The notes under the pieces: model-generated | Seen by the model: the letters and a program-made list of their open reading frames with translations, nothing else | What the model was told of the DNA's origin: nothing | The model's database searches: none | NCBI GenBank assembly: GCA_016927115.1 | Contig: JAFGNH010000067.1 | Span: 1 to 32,015, forward strand | DNA: 32,015 nt | Direction of reading: 5' to 3' | Origin: Anaerolineales bacterium | GTDB taxonomy: Bacteria; Chloroflexota; Anaerolineae; Anaerolineales; E44-bin32 | Made by a program: the position numbers and the translations under genes | Part shown: positions 17,630 to 24,819 of the stretch, in pieces | How positions within the stretch are numbered: position 1 is the first letter of the stretch | Layout of the letters: each line of letters begins with the position of its first letter

Positions 17630-18292
17630 TTATCCCCAGGCAAAAGCTGCCTTCTCCTGCAGCCACGCAAACCACGCATCCAGCCCTTCGCCGGTTTTAC
17701 AGGAAACCGGGAAAGTGATCAAACCGGGATTGAGGATTTCAACGCCTTGCCTGAAGTAATCTGTATCAAAATCAATGTATGGCAGCAGGTCGGTTTTATT
17801 GATAATCAGTGCATCAACACCCTTGTACATACCTGGATATTTATAAGGCTTATCATCGCCCTCGGGAATCGAGGCAATCAGTACACTGTAATGGGTGCCG
17901 AGCTGGAAGCCGCTGGGACAAATCAGATTCCCGACATTTTCAACCAGCAGCAGATCCATAACTTGCAGGTCCATCTGTGCCAGCCCATTCTGCAGCATAA
18001 TCGCATCCAGGTGGCACGCTCCGCCAGTGTTAATCTGCACAGCTGCCGCACCGGCAGCCGCCGCCCGGTCCGCATCAATACTGCTTGCCACATCGCCATC
18101 TATTACACCGAGCTTGAGTTCGGGCTGAAGTGCTTTGATGGTCCGTTCGATTAAAGATGTCTTCCCGGCGCCCGGGGAAGCCATCATGTTGACCCCTAAT
18201 ACTTTTGCACTATCCAGCTTTGCCCGATTGCCCATGGCGATCTGGTCGTTGGCACTCATGATACTTTCTATTACTGGTATATTTGCCGACAT
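17630..18292 (-). CDS. hypB: Nickel-insertion GTPase HypB
   Basis: The 220-aa SIMIBI-class GTPase has Walker A (ASPGAGKTS), DGDVASSIDADR, NTGGACHLDA (Cys and His of the GTPase-domain metal site), LLLVENVGNLICP and NKTDLL (base recognition). HypB couples GTP hydrolysis to nickel delivery with HypA. It lacks the His-rich stretch and the N-terminal CxxCGC motif of some HypB proteins, so it has only the regulatory metal site and no nickel store. It is 6 bp behind hypA; the nearest ribosome site (GGAGGT in the hypA 3' end) is rather far from the ATG. Confidence 0.96.
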   Translation of the reverse strand: MSANIPVIESIMSANDQIAMGNRAKLDSAKVLGVNMMASPGAGKTSLIERTIKALQPELKLGVIDGDVASSIDADRAAAAGAAAVQINTGGACHLDAIMLQNGLAQMDLQVMDLLLVENVGNLICPSGFQLGTHYSVLIASIPEGDDKPYKYPGMYKGVDALIINKTDLLPYIDFDTDYFRQGVEILNPGLITFPVSCKTGEGLDAWFAWLQEKAAFAWG

Positions 18293-18298
18293 TGGAAA

Positions 18299-18679
18299 CT
18301 AATCAACCTCCGCTGCTGAATTCTGCTGCTCTTCTGAACCTTCAACGGTGATGGATTCAAGAAAGAATTCTTCACCAGTTATTATCAATGGCTGCCTGCC
18401 GCCGCAGTTTGGACAGCTCATGGTTTCTGTGTCTGGTTCGTACTCTGTGCCGCAGTCTGTGCAGGACATCGTTACAGGAATGCGTTTAAAATGAAGCAGG
18501 GCGCCTTCTGCAATCGTCCCCCTGCTGACGATATCCCAGTAAAACTGAACAGAATCGTCCACAATAGACGAAAGATCACCGATCACAAGAAACAGGTCGG
18601 TAATAACAGCAGCGTCCGCCTTTTCAGCGTGTCTCAGCGAAATATTCAGAATACTCTCGGTAATAGCCAGTTCATGCAC
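18299..18679 (-). CDS. hypA: Nickel metallochaperone HypA
   Basis: The 126-aa product starts MHELAITESI; the Met-His-Glu start binds nickel. The zinc site is CTDCG and CPNCG (Cys 73, 76, 89, 92). The start codon is GTG at 18677-18679 with GAGGA seven bases upstream; only this start yields the MHE motif. About ten extra C-terminal acidic residues are present. It is the first gene of the hyp cluster, and its upstream region is shared with the divergent betaine importer. Confidence 0.95.
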   Translation of the reverse strand: MHELAITESILNISLRHAEKADAAVITDLFLVIGDLSSIVDDSVQFYWDIVSRGTIAEGALLHFKRIPVTMSCTDCGTEYEPDTETMSCPNCGGRQPLIITGEEFFLESITVEGSEEQQNSAAEVD

Positions 18680-18920
18680 AGGCTGATCCTCTGTAAGTGC
18701 TTCTACCCCTGGATGTCCCGGAAATCAGGAATCTTATTAATCGGTTTCTCCATAGGGGTGACGGAATAATTCTAACCGATCTTTCCCGCATGATAAGGTT
18801 TTCGCCGGATCCAGCGCAATGGATCGCCCGCTACAGAGCAGCTGCCTGTAACCTCACCCGGGTGGTACGAAGAACAGCCGGTGAGATTTTATTAACATAA
18901 TTTATTTACCCGATTTAATA
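18680..18920. other. Divergent intergenic region (hypA side)
   Basis: No gene is visible here. It carries a candidate hyp promoter (18769-18796). A 6-bp hairpin at 18853-18858/18880-18885 (CTCACC / GGTGAG) is followed on the plus strand by a T-rich stretch. That hairpin could stop stray plus-strand transcription, but no plus-strand gene precedes it. Confidence 0.5.
18769..18796 (-). promoter_or_regulatory. Candidate promoter of the hyp cluster
   Basis: On the minus strand, TTATCA (18791-18796) and TAGAAT (18769-18774) are 16 bp apart, with a predicted start near 18762 and an ~83-nt leader to hypA. The -10 is good and the -35 matches four of six bases. Confidence 0.3.
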
Positions 18921-18949
18921 TTCGCAGGGCCGTCTCGATATGTTATACT
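18921..18949 (+). promoter_or_regulatory. Extended -10 promoter of the betaine importer operon
   Basis: TTCGCA (18921-18926) and TATACT (18944-18949) are 17 bp apart, and TGT directly precedes the -10, making an extended -10 element. Predicted transcription start is near 18956, at the 5' edge of the first leader hairpin. Confidence 0.55.
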
Positions 18950-18955
18950 GGGAAC

Positions 18956-19272
18956 TGTCAGGACATGCCTGACGCAAAAAACAGAAGGGCAACCACGTAA
19001 GACCCAATTCTGGAAGGCTCAGGGGGAGAGCTGATTTTCACCAGGTGTTGTACTGTTCGTCTTCAAATGGTGATCAGCTAGTAATCTCTAGCAATTACAT
19101 AGCACTTGAGTATTTCTTTGCGCTCGCACCTGCGCAGGGATCCGTTTGGGATCGCTGCTGGCATGCCGCAGTATTCGGCACGGTGTGAACCTGAGATCAA
19201 TTCTTTCCGGAAGCACCAGGCTTCCACCGGAACATTGTTCCGCGGGTGGTAGCCCCCAGATCGGAGGATATT
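18956..19272 (+). promoter_or_regulatory. Long structured 5' leader, possible riboswitch or attenuator
   Basis: About 317 nt separate the predicted start of transcription from the TTG of the importer ATPase. Clear inverted repeats are present. Stem A is 18957-18962/18968-18973. Stem B is 19029-19035/19073-19079, continued by CACC 19039-19042/GGTG 19069-19072 with a three-nt bulge. Stem C is 19209-19214/19220-19225. Stem D is 19224-19228/19245-19249 continued by 19229-19233/19237-19241. Stems C and D share bases 19224-19225, so they cannot both form fully, and D ends 14 nt before the ribosome site. This is what a ligand- or osmo-responsive translational switch could look like. I could not match it to a known riboswitch class, including c-di-AMP (ydaO), glycine or T-box consensus sequences. 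Confidence 0.45.
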
Positions 19273-20517
19273 TTGGCAATCCTTGAAATTAAAAACCTGT
19301 ACAAAGTCTTTGGCCGGGACACGAAAGACGCACTGCTGGCTCTTGAAGAAGGCAAATCGAAGGACGATATCATGCAGGAGCTCGGCAATGCTGTCGCGCT
19401 CGAAGATGTGTCGCTCTCCATCGAGAAAGGAAAAACGTTCGTTGTCATGGGTCTTTCCGGCAGCGGCAAATCCACCCTGGTGCGCTGCATCAACCGCCTG
19501 TTTGAGCCCACCTCTGGCCAGATCCTTCTGGAAGGCCGCGATATCCTCAAGTTCGACAGGGATACGCTGCGCGAGATGCGCCGGACTACAATGTCCATGG
19601 TCTTCCAGCGTTTCGGGCTGTTTCCCCACCGCCCCGTGCTGGATAATATCGCCTATGGTCTTGAAGTTCAGGGTGTGGATAAAGCCGTACGTGAAGAGAA
19701 AGCCATGCACTGGATTGAGACTGTCGGGTTAAAAGGCTGGGAATCCAGCAAACCCGGTGAACTCAGCGGCGGCATGCAGCAGCGAGTTGGATTGGCACGC
19801 GCACTATGCACGGATCCAGAGATTCTACTGATGGATGAGGCTTTCAGTGCGCTCGACCCACTCATCCGGCGTGAGATGCAGGATGAACTGCTGGAACTGC
19901 AGGCGAAACTGCATAAGACCATTATCTTTATCACCCATGATCTCGATGAGGCGCTGCGCCTCGGGGATACGATCGCGATCCTGAAAGACGGCAAGGTCGT
20001 CCAGATTGACAACCCCGAGGGCGTGCTGATGAACCCCGCCAATGTCTACGTGAAGGACTTTACCCAGGATGTCAACCGCCTGCGGGTGCTGACCGCTCAG
20101 AACGCGATGTACCCCCCGATCACGGTTGTGGAGCCGCGCGGCGGCCCGCGTGTGGCAATCGAGGCCATGATGAAACAGGGGCTTTCCAGTGTCTACGTTG
20201 TTGGTGAAGATCGGAAACTGATAGGCATTGTCACCATGGAAGATGCTGCTGAGGCCGCCAGAAAAGGTGTCAAATCACTGGAAACGATCGTCATCCGGTC
20301 GATCCCTACCGCACACCCGGAGGAGACTCTAGATGACCTGCTGCCCAAGGCCACCTCCGGCCAGTTTCCCATAGCAATCATCAACGAAGAAGGCAAGCTG
20401 CTGGGCGTGCTGCCCCGGGTGGCTGTGCTGACTGCCCTGATCGGCGAAGCTGATAACGATACAGACTATGGCCGCAACTACGTTGAACAATACGAAAAGG
20501 TGACTGAAGAAGCGTAG
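19273..20517 (+). CDS. proV: Glycine betaine/proline-type ABC importer ATPase with CBS pair
   Basis: I choose TTG 19273-19275 because GGAGG lies five bases upstream and the product then begins MAILEIKNLYKVFG as in ProV/OpuAA proteins; an upstream in-frame GTG at 19246 lies inside a leader hairpin. The 414-aa protein has Walker A (GLSGSGKST), the signature LSGGMQQRVGLARAL, Walker B (ILLMDEAFSALDP) and the switch His (FITHDLDEAL). The C-terminal ~130 residues form two CBS motifs (SSVYVVGEDRKLIGIV; FPIAIINEEGKLLGVL), which sense ionic strength or c-di-AMP in relatives. First gene of a three-gene operon. Confidence 0.93.
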   Translation: MAILEIKNLYKVFGRDTKDALLALEEGKSKDDIMQELGNAVALEDVSLSIEKGKTFVVMGLSGSGKSTLVRCINRLFEPTSGQILLEGRDILKFDRDTLREMRRTTMSMVFQRFGLFPHRPVLDNIAYGLEVQGVDKAVREEKAMHWIETVGLKGWESSKPGELSGGMQQRVGLARALCTDPEILLMDEAFSALDPLIRREMQDELLELQAKLHKTIIFITHDLDEALRLGDTIAILKDGKVVQIDNPEGVLMNPANVYVKDFTQDVNRLRVLTAQNAMYPPITVVEPRGGPRVAIEAMMKQGLSSVYVVGEDRKLIGIVTMEDAAEAARKGVKSLETIVIRSIPTAHPEETLDDLLPKATSGQFPIAIINEEGKLLGVLPRVAVLTALIGEADNDTDYGRNYVEQYEKVTEEA

Positions 20518-20581
20518 GTCCCCTGCCTTAAAAGTTGTACCGCTGAACCGGTATTATCACGAGAAACGAGAGGAGAATGAA

Positions 20582-21754
20582 GTGAGTAAACGTCTTAACA
20601 TGTTCATTGTGCTGATCCTGACCCTGTCGGTTTTGCTGGCAGCCTGCCAGCCCGCTGCAGTGGAGGAACAGTCCGTTGCAGATGCAGGGGAGTCAGCAGA
20701 AGAAACATCCACTGACACAGCCGCTGAGGAACCAGCTGCCGAATCAGAGGCAGCTGAAAAACCAACCGTAACGTTTGGCGATACACAGTGGCAGTCCTTG
20801 TGGATTAATAACGCCGTCGCCATGTTTGTTGTTGAACACGGATACGGGTATCCGGTGGAAGAAGTTACAGTGACCACACCTGTTATGCAGCAGGCCATGG
20901 CTGAGAACGAAATCCAGGTCATGATGGAAATCTGGTGGGCCAACATCGAAGAGTGGTGGAATACAGAACGCGAAGCCGGCACTATCGTCGAGCTCGGGCC
21001 GATCTTTGAAAGCTCTGCCCAGGGGTATTATGTGCCTCGCTATGTTATCGAGGGCGACGAAGAACGTGATATCGAACCGATGGCACCCGACTTGGTCTCC
21101 GTTTTCGATCTGCCGAAATACCAGGAGCTGTTCGCAGATGCTGAAGACCCCGATATGGGCGTGATCATCAGCTGCATTACCGGCTGGAATTGTGCAGAGG
21201 TGAATCGCATCAAGTTTTACGCGTATGGCCTGGGCGACACGTTCAATATTGTGGAACCAGGGTCATCGGGGGCGCTCGACGCCGCGATTGCCGGACCCTA
21301 CAAGAAGGGCGAGGCTGTGGTGTCCTACTACTGGGAACCCACTTGGCTGCTCGGTGTGTACGACATGGTCATGCTCGAAGAGCCAGCCTACAGCGAGGAA
21401 TGCTGGTCACAGATCACCGCAATCAGCGAAACCGGCGTAATTGATGAAAGTCTGATCGGCAATGTTCCCGCAGAAGCAGGCTGTGCCTTTGAAAACTATG
21501 CGATCCCCAAGGCTGTAACAGCTGAATTTGCTGCCCAGGAACCGGATTTGACGGCATTCCTGGATACGATGTTCATTGGTACAGAAAACCTGAATAAAAT
21601 TTCCGCGTATATGACTCAGAACGAAGTGGAAGCAGATGAAGCTGCCGTGTGGTACCTCGAAAATTATGAGGATCAGTGGCAGCAGTGGGTCCCCGAAGAT
21701 GTAGCAGCGAAGGTTGCCGCCGCGGTTGCCGCCGCAGTTGCAGACGCAGAATAA
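20582..21754 (+). CDS. proX: Glycine betaine/choline-type ABC binding lipoprotein
   Basis: The 390-aa product starts at GTG 20582-20584 behind GAGGAG; the nearby ATG is closed by a stop at once. A signal peptide ends in the lipobox LLAAC (Cys 22), followed by a ~35-residue acidic Glu/Ala/Ser linker. The rest is an OpuAC-type fold (FGDTQWQSLWINNAV, EIWWANIEEWW, SGALDAAIAGPYKKGEAVVSYYWEP). The many Trp and Tyr residues fit an aromatic cage for a quaternary amine, so a betaine-like ligand is likely; the exact ligand is not fixed. The protein ends in an Ala/Val-rich tail. It lies 64 bp after the ATPase gene. Confidence 0.92.
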   Translation: MSKRLNMFIVLILTLSVLLAACQPAAVEEQSVADAGESAEETSTDTAAEEPAAESEAAEKPTVTFGDTQWQSLWINNAVAMFVVEHGYGYPVEEVTVTTPVMQQAMAENEIQVMMEIWWANIEEWWNTEREAGTIVELGPIFESSAQGYYVPRYVIEGDEERDIEPMAPDLVSVFDLPKYQELFADAEDPDMGVIISCITGWNCAEVNRIKFYAYGLGDTFNIVEPGSSGALDAAIAGPYKKGEAVVSYYWEPTWLLGVYDMVMLEEPAYSEECWSQITAISETGVIDESLIGNVPAEAGCAFENYAIPKAVTAEFAAQEPDLTAFLDTMFIGTENLNKISAYMTQNEVEADEAAVWYLENYEDQWQQWVPEDVAAKVAAAVAAAVADAE

Positions 21755-21782
21755 ACCTGCAGGCAATCCACACAGAAATACC

Positions 21783-21807
21783 GGCATCCCCCAAAAAGGG
21801 GGATGCC
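21783..21807 (+). promoter_or_regulatory. Intercistronic hairpin between proX and proW
   Basis: A perfect 10-bp stem (GGCATCCCCC / GGGGGATGCC) with an AAAAA loop sits 28 bp after proX and 17 bp before proW. It is not followed by a T-run. Such stems often protect the upstream message from 3' decay, which would give more binding protein than permease, or act as a partial terminator. Confidence 0.75.
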
Positions 21808-21824
21808 TTCGACTGGAGAAAAGT

Positions 21825-22670
21825 ATGGAGTTTCCTGAACTATTTGTAATACCGCTTGACAAATGGATTGATCATGCCGTTGACTGGCTGACTGTCCAGG
21901 GCGATCCAGTTTTTGATGCCATCGGTGCTTTCCTGTTGAAACCGATGCTGGCTATTGAGGACTTTCTGCTGTGGCTTCCCTGGTATGTATTTATCCTCCT
22001 GCTGGCACTGCTCGCCTGGCGTCTGAGCAGCTGGAAGCTCTCCGTGGGTGTTATCGCCGGGATGTTCTTCATCGGAACCATCGGATTATGGGAAGCGGCC
22101 ATGCGTACCCTGGCGATCGTATTTACCGCCACCGGGCTGGCAGTCGTCACCGGGGTACCGATGGGCATCGTCATGGCCCAGAGCAGGCGGCTGCGTTCCA
22201 TCATGCGTCCTCTGCTGGATATGATGCAAACAATGCCAAGTTTCGTCTACCTGATCCCGGCGCTGATGTTCTTCGGCCTGGGCAAGGTCCCTGCGCTAAT
22301 CGCCGTATACATCTATGCCGTGCCTCCAGCCATCCGACTGACAGACCTCGGCATTCGCCAGGTTTCCGCCAGTGTTGTAGAAGCAGCGAAAGCGTTCGGC
22401 GCCACCCGCTGGCAGATGCTGCTCAAGGTACAGCTGCCGCTGGCCGCCCCCACAATCATGACCGGCGTGAACCAGACGATCATGATGGCGCTCGCCATGG
22501 TCGTGGTTGCCTCGATGATCGGCGCGGCCGGGCTGGGAACGGAAGTATTGAACGGCATTGCGCGCCTGGAAGTCGGCCGCGGGTTTAACGGCGGTATCAG
22601 CATCGTCATCACCGCAATTATCATCGACCGCATCACACAGGGATTGGCGGCGGGTCAATCCAAAAGTTAA
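21825..22670 (+). CDS. proW: Glycine betaine/proline-type ABC importer permease
   Basis: The start is the ATG at 21825-21827 with GGAG eight bases upstream; longer frames would start within the intercistronic hairpin or the proX end. The 281-aa product has about six hydrophobic segments (for example WYVFILLLALLAW and GVIAGMFFIGTIGLW). The EAA loop that contacts the ATPase is clear (EAAKAFGATRWQMLLKVQLP). It also has MQTMPSFVYLIPALMFFGLG and GVNQTIMMALAMVVVASMIGA, typical of ProW/OpuAB permeases. It is the last gene of the operon; no intrinsic terminator is evident in the following 138 bp. Confidence 0.94.
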   Translation: MEFPELFVIPLDKWIDHAVDWLTVQGDPVFDAIGAFLLKPMLAIEDFLLWLPWYVFILLLALLAWRLSSWKLSVGVIAGMFFIGTIGLWEAAMRTLAIVFTATGLAVVTGVPMGIVMAQSRRLRSIMRPLLDMMQTMPSFVYLIPALMFFGLGKVPALIAVYIYAVPPAIRLTDLGIRQVSASVVEAAKAFGATRWQMLLKVQLPLAAPTIMTGVNQTIMMALAMVVVASMIGAAGLGTEVLNGIARLEVGRGFNGGISIVITAIIIDRITQGLAAGQSKS

Positions 22671-22808
22671 CCGGAAGATTCGCTGCTGCCTTCATACAGC
22701 AGCCCGGCTGAAACAGTACCTCGAAATGACTGACGCCCTTTCAGACTTCCGGAACTCTATCAGCCGCGAGCTGCCAGCGATACATAGAAATATTTTCCAA
22801 CAATCAAA

Positions 22809-23708
22809 TTATGGAGAAATCGGTCCAAAGCTGTAATTGCCGTACTGCACCTGCACACCCCGTTGCAGCAGGATCAGGCCGACAGATCCCGAGTCGACCC
22901 AATTATCCAGGTATGTTTCTCCCGGGTCTGACGAGTAGCCGCGCAGGCGGAAGACGCGAGCCTCGTTGATGAGCACATCGATTTGACGGCCGCTGTCCTC
23001 CGAGAGAACTTCCAGGCGGTTGTAAATACCGACCAGATTGAATCCCCCATCCTTGCTTTCCACAACTTCCAGCGGCAGTCCGCTGCCAGGTTCATGCAGA
23101 TACACTTTAATCTGGTTGGTGAAGATATTCATCCCGACAGCCAGCAGGTAATCCTCATCACCGAGCAGCCCGTCCCCGTTTTCATCAACAAATCGCAGGA
23201 CGATGCCAAACTCACGCTCCGAGACTCCGCTGGCGAACATCAGATCAACCCCCATCGAAAACTCGTCAGTTGGCGTCTGGCAAGCCTGACACACTGCCAT
23301 ACAACCCACGGGTTGTACGTAATCAGGTCTGTCGAGCGCACACCTTTCCTCAGGGCCGAAGAAGAGTGCATCACCCTCAAACAGGCTGGCCCCCGTGAAA
23401 GCAAAAATACCGTTGTCAACCGCAAGACGATCCTCGATCTGCATGCCGGGTTCGATGGTCACAGTGCTCGTTGGCCCGGTGACTGCGGTCTGGCGGGCTG
23501 ATTCAGTCGCTGTCTGGAAAAAAGCGAGTTCTGCAGCAGCAGTTTGTGAAACCGCTGCCGTTTCCGTCGAGCTGAGCCAATAGTTCTCACCCACCGCAGC
23601 ATTTTCAGGAGAGATCAGTCGCGGTGCCCGGGCGCAGGTTAGAATCCCGGAAAATAACAAAACTGCCGGCAGCAGTACTACAACTTCAAAGCCCGTGATC
23701 CGTTTCAC
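22809..23708 (-). CDS. Predicted lipoprotein of unknown function
   Basis: The likely start is GTG 23706-23708 (MKRITGFEVVV), seven bases after GAGGG; GTG at 23714 would overlap that site. The N-terminus is a signal peptide ending in GILTC, a probable lipobox. A Thr/Ala/Ser-rich linker follows, then a region with four Cys (CALDRPDYVQPVGCMAVCQAC). The C-terminal ~170 residues look like a beta-sandwich of the LamG/concanavalin kind (FSMGVDLMFASG, EFGIVLRFVDENGDG, NRLEVLSEDSGRQIDVLINE, GSVGLILLQRG). DENGDGLLGDEDY resembles a calcium loop. The gene is divergent from the XRE-cupin gene. I do not recognise a specific family. Confidence 0.8.
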   Translation of the reverse strand: MKRITGFEVVVLLPAVLLFSGILTCARAPRLISPENAAVGENYWLSSTETAAVSQTAAAELAFFQTATESARQTAVTGPTSTVTIEPGMQIEDRLAVDNGIFAFTGASLFEGDALFFGPEERCALDRPDYVQPVGCMAVCQACQTPTDEFSMGVDLMFASGVSEREFGIVLRFVDENGDGLLGDEDYLLAVGMNIFTNQIKVYLHEPGSGLPLEVVESKDGGFNLVGIYNRLEVLSEDSGRQIDVLINEARVFRLRGYSSDPGETYLDNWVDSGSVGLILLQRGVQVQYGNYSFGPISP

Positions 23709-23848
23709 ACCCACTCCCTCATTATTAGAATACGCAGCCCATTGTCCATTTTTCAGTTGATAGATGCATACACCCTAGTATAGTTGTACATCGGCTCTAC
23801 TGCCACCCCTTCATTAGTACACATTATCTTCAAGCTGTACCATTAAAA

Positions 23849-23877
23849 TTGTCAATATGCATTGGAGGGTGTAAGAT
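23849..23877 (+). promoter_or_regulatory. Candidate promoter of the XRE-cupin gene
   Basis: TTGTCA (23849-23854) and TAAGAT (23872-23877) are 17 bp apart, with a start near 23884 and a leader of about 36 nt. TGTAC/GTACA motifs flank it at 23785-23790, 23817-23821, 23836-23840 and 23884-23889, the last at the predicted start. These may be operator half-sites for autoregulation. Confidence 0.45.
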
Positions 23878-23919
23878 AATGCCTGTACAAACACTCCCGA
23901 AATAAATAACGAGGTGAAC

Positions 23920-24558
23920 ATGGTGTCTGACAAGCGCTCGCAGCAAAGCTATAATGTGGGAATAAGGATTCGAACTTTACGCCAGGAGCGCGGTTTATCA
24001 ATGCGCGCACTTTCAAGAGCCAGCGGCCTTTCCCCGAACGCACTCAGTATGATAGAACGCGGGCGAACCTCTCCCACCGTCAGCACGGTTTACAAAATCT
24101 CTCATGCCATGGGGCTCCCCATAACCGATATTTTCCGCGATCAACCACATAGAAGCCCCTGTGTGCTCCGCGAGAAGGGAGCCAGCCGGCGAATTACGAT
24201 CCCGGATGCATGTCTTGAAGAACTCGGTGGAGAGGAATTCGAAGGGCTGACTGAAGCCTTTATCCTCACCCTTGAACCAGGCGCAGTCAGCGGCGAACTC
24301 CCGATCATTCACACCGGCAATGATTTTGTCTATGTCCTCGATGGCACAGCAACCTATCAGGTCGAGGACAAGGAATATACACTGCAGACAGGTGACAGCC
24401 TGCTGTTTACCGGGAACCTGCCGCACTTCTTCCACAATGCCACCGATCTGCAGACCCGATTGCTTATTGTTCTGTCCAACTTTTCCGAAGGAGAGTTCCC
24501 CGGCGAGCACATACTGTATTCGATAAAATCCACGGAAGAGGAAAATCATCCGTTATAG
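23920..24558 (+). CDS. XRE-family regulator with C-terminal cupin domain
   Basis: The ATG at 23920-23922 follows GAGG by five bases, giving a 212-aa product (a GTG two codons upstream overlaps that site). Residues about 12-66 form an XRE helix-turn-helix (IRTLRQERGLSMRALSRASGLSPNALSMIERG). Residues about 115-185 form a small cupin (IIHTGNDFVYVLDGTATYQ, LQTGDSLLFTGNLPHFFHN). This two-domain plan is shared by regulators of amine, amino-acid or sugar metabolism, where the cupin binds the effector. It is monocistronic, with its own promoter and a strong terminator. The target genes are not indicated; nearby candidates are the lipoprotein and the betaine importer. Confidence 0.9.
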   Translation: MVSDKRSQQSYNVGIRIRTLRQERGLSMRALSRASGLSPNALSMIERGRTSPTVSTVYKISHAMGLPITDIFRDQPHRSPCVLREKGASRRITIPDACLEELGGEEFEGLTEAFILTLEPGAVSGELPIIHTGNDFVYVLDGTATYQVEDKEYTLQTGDSLLFTGNLPHFFHNATDLQTRLLIVLSNFSEGEFPGEHILYSIKSTEEENHPL

Positions 24559-24604
24559 TATTCGTACTAAAACAACCCTCAACAGCCTGCATGGTGAACC
24601 CACC

Positions 24605-24739
24605 CCTGAATCCCCTCCCAAGAGGGGACTTTTTTCGCTCACCGATGGAGTGGGCGGCTGTGCAGCACAGATATTGATCGACATGCAGGTAATGCCCAAA
24701 ATGGCTCTGACCCGATCCACTCCTGGGAGGGGATTCAGG
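24605..24739. repeat. Imperfect inverted repeat, ~115 bp apart
   Basis: CCTGAATCCCCTCCCA at 24605-24620 is the exact inverse complement of 24724-24739, and the match extends imperfectly to about 28 bp. The left arm overlaps the terminator of the XRE-cupin gene. The interval between the arms encodes nothing obvious. It could be a small non-autonomous mobile element or a large hairpin between converging genes. Confidence 0.6.
24611..24635 (+). terminator. Intrinsic terminator of the XRE-cupin gene
   Basis: A 7-bp GC-rich stem (TCCCCTC at 24611-24617, GAGGGGA at 24622-24628) with a 4-nt loop is followed by a six-T run (24630-24635), about 50 bp after the stop codon. Confidence 0.85.
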
Positions 24740-24819
24740 AACGGGTCCTCCTGGCAGAGGCTACAATAAAACTGTCCCAAGCCCGGCTGACGCAATCCGC
24801 TCTGTCACGATCCGAGGGC

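Noticed and set aside
19071..19175. Short words GCTAGTAATC and GCATGCCGC resembling the 3' part of 16S rRNA
   Set aside because: Only the two words match; the intervening sequence and spacing do not, so this is not an rRNA fragment.
19244..19256. GGGTGGTA near the end of the proV leader, and GGGTGGTACGA near 18860, resembling the T-box antiterminator core
   Set aside because: The conserved ACCGCG that must follow is missing in both places, no specifier-loop layout is visible, and the gene is a betaine importer rather than a synthetase or amino-acid gene.
19078..19710. 210-codon minus-strand frame overlapping the proV leader and gene start
   Set aside because: It is antisense to a conserved ABC ATPase and has no ribosome site; its N-terminal half is the mirror of the Walker A region.
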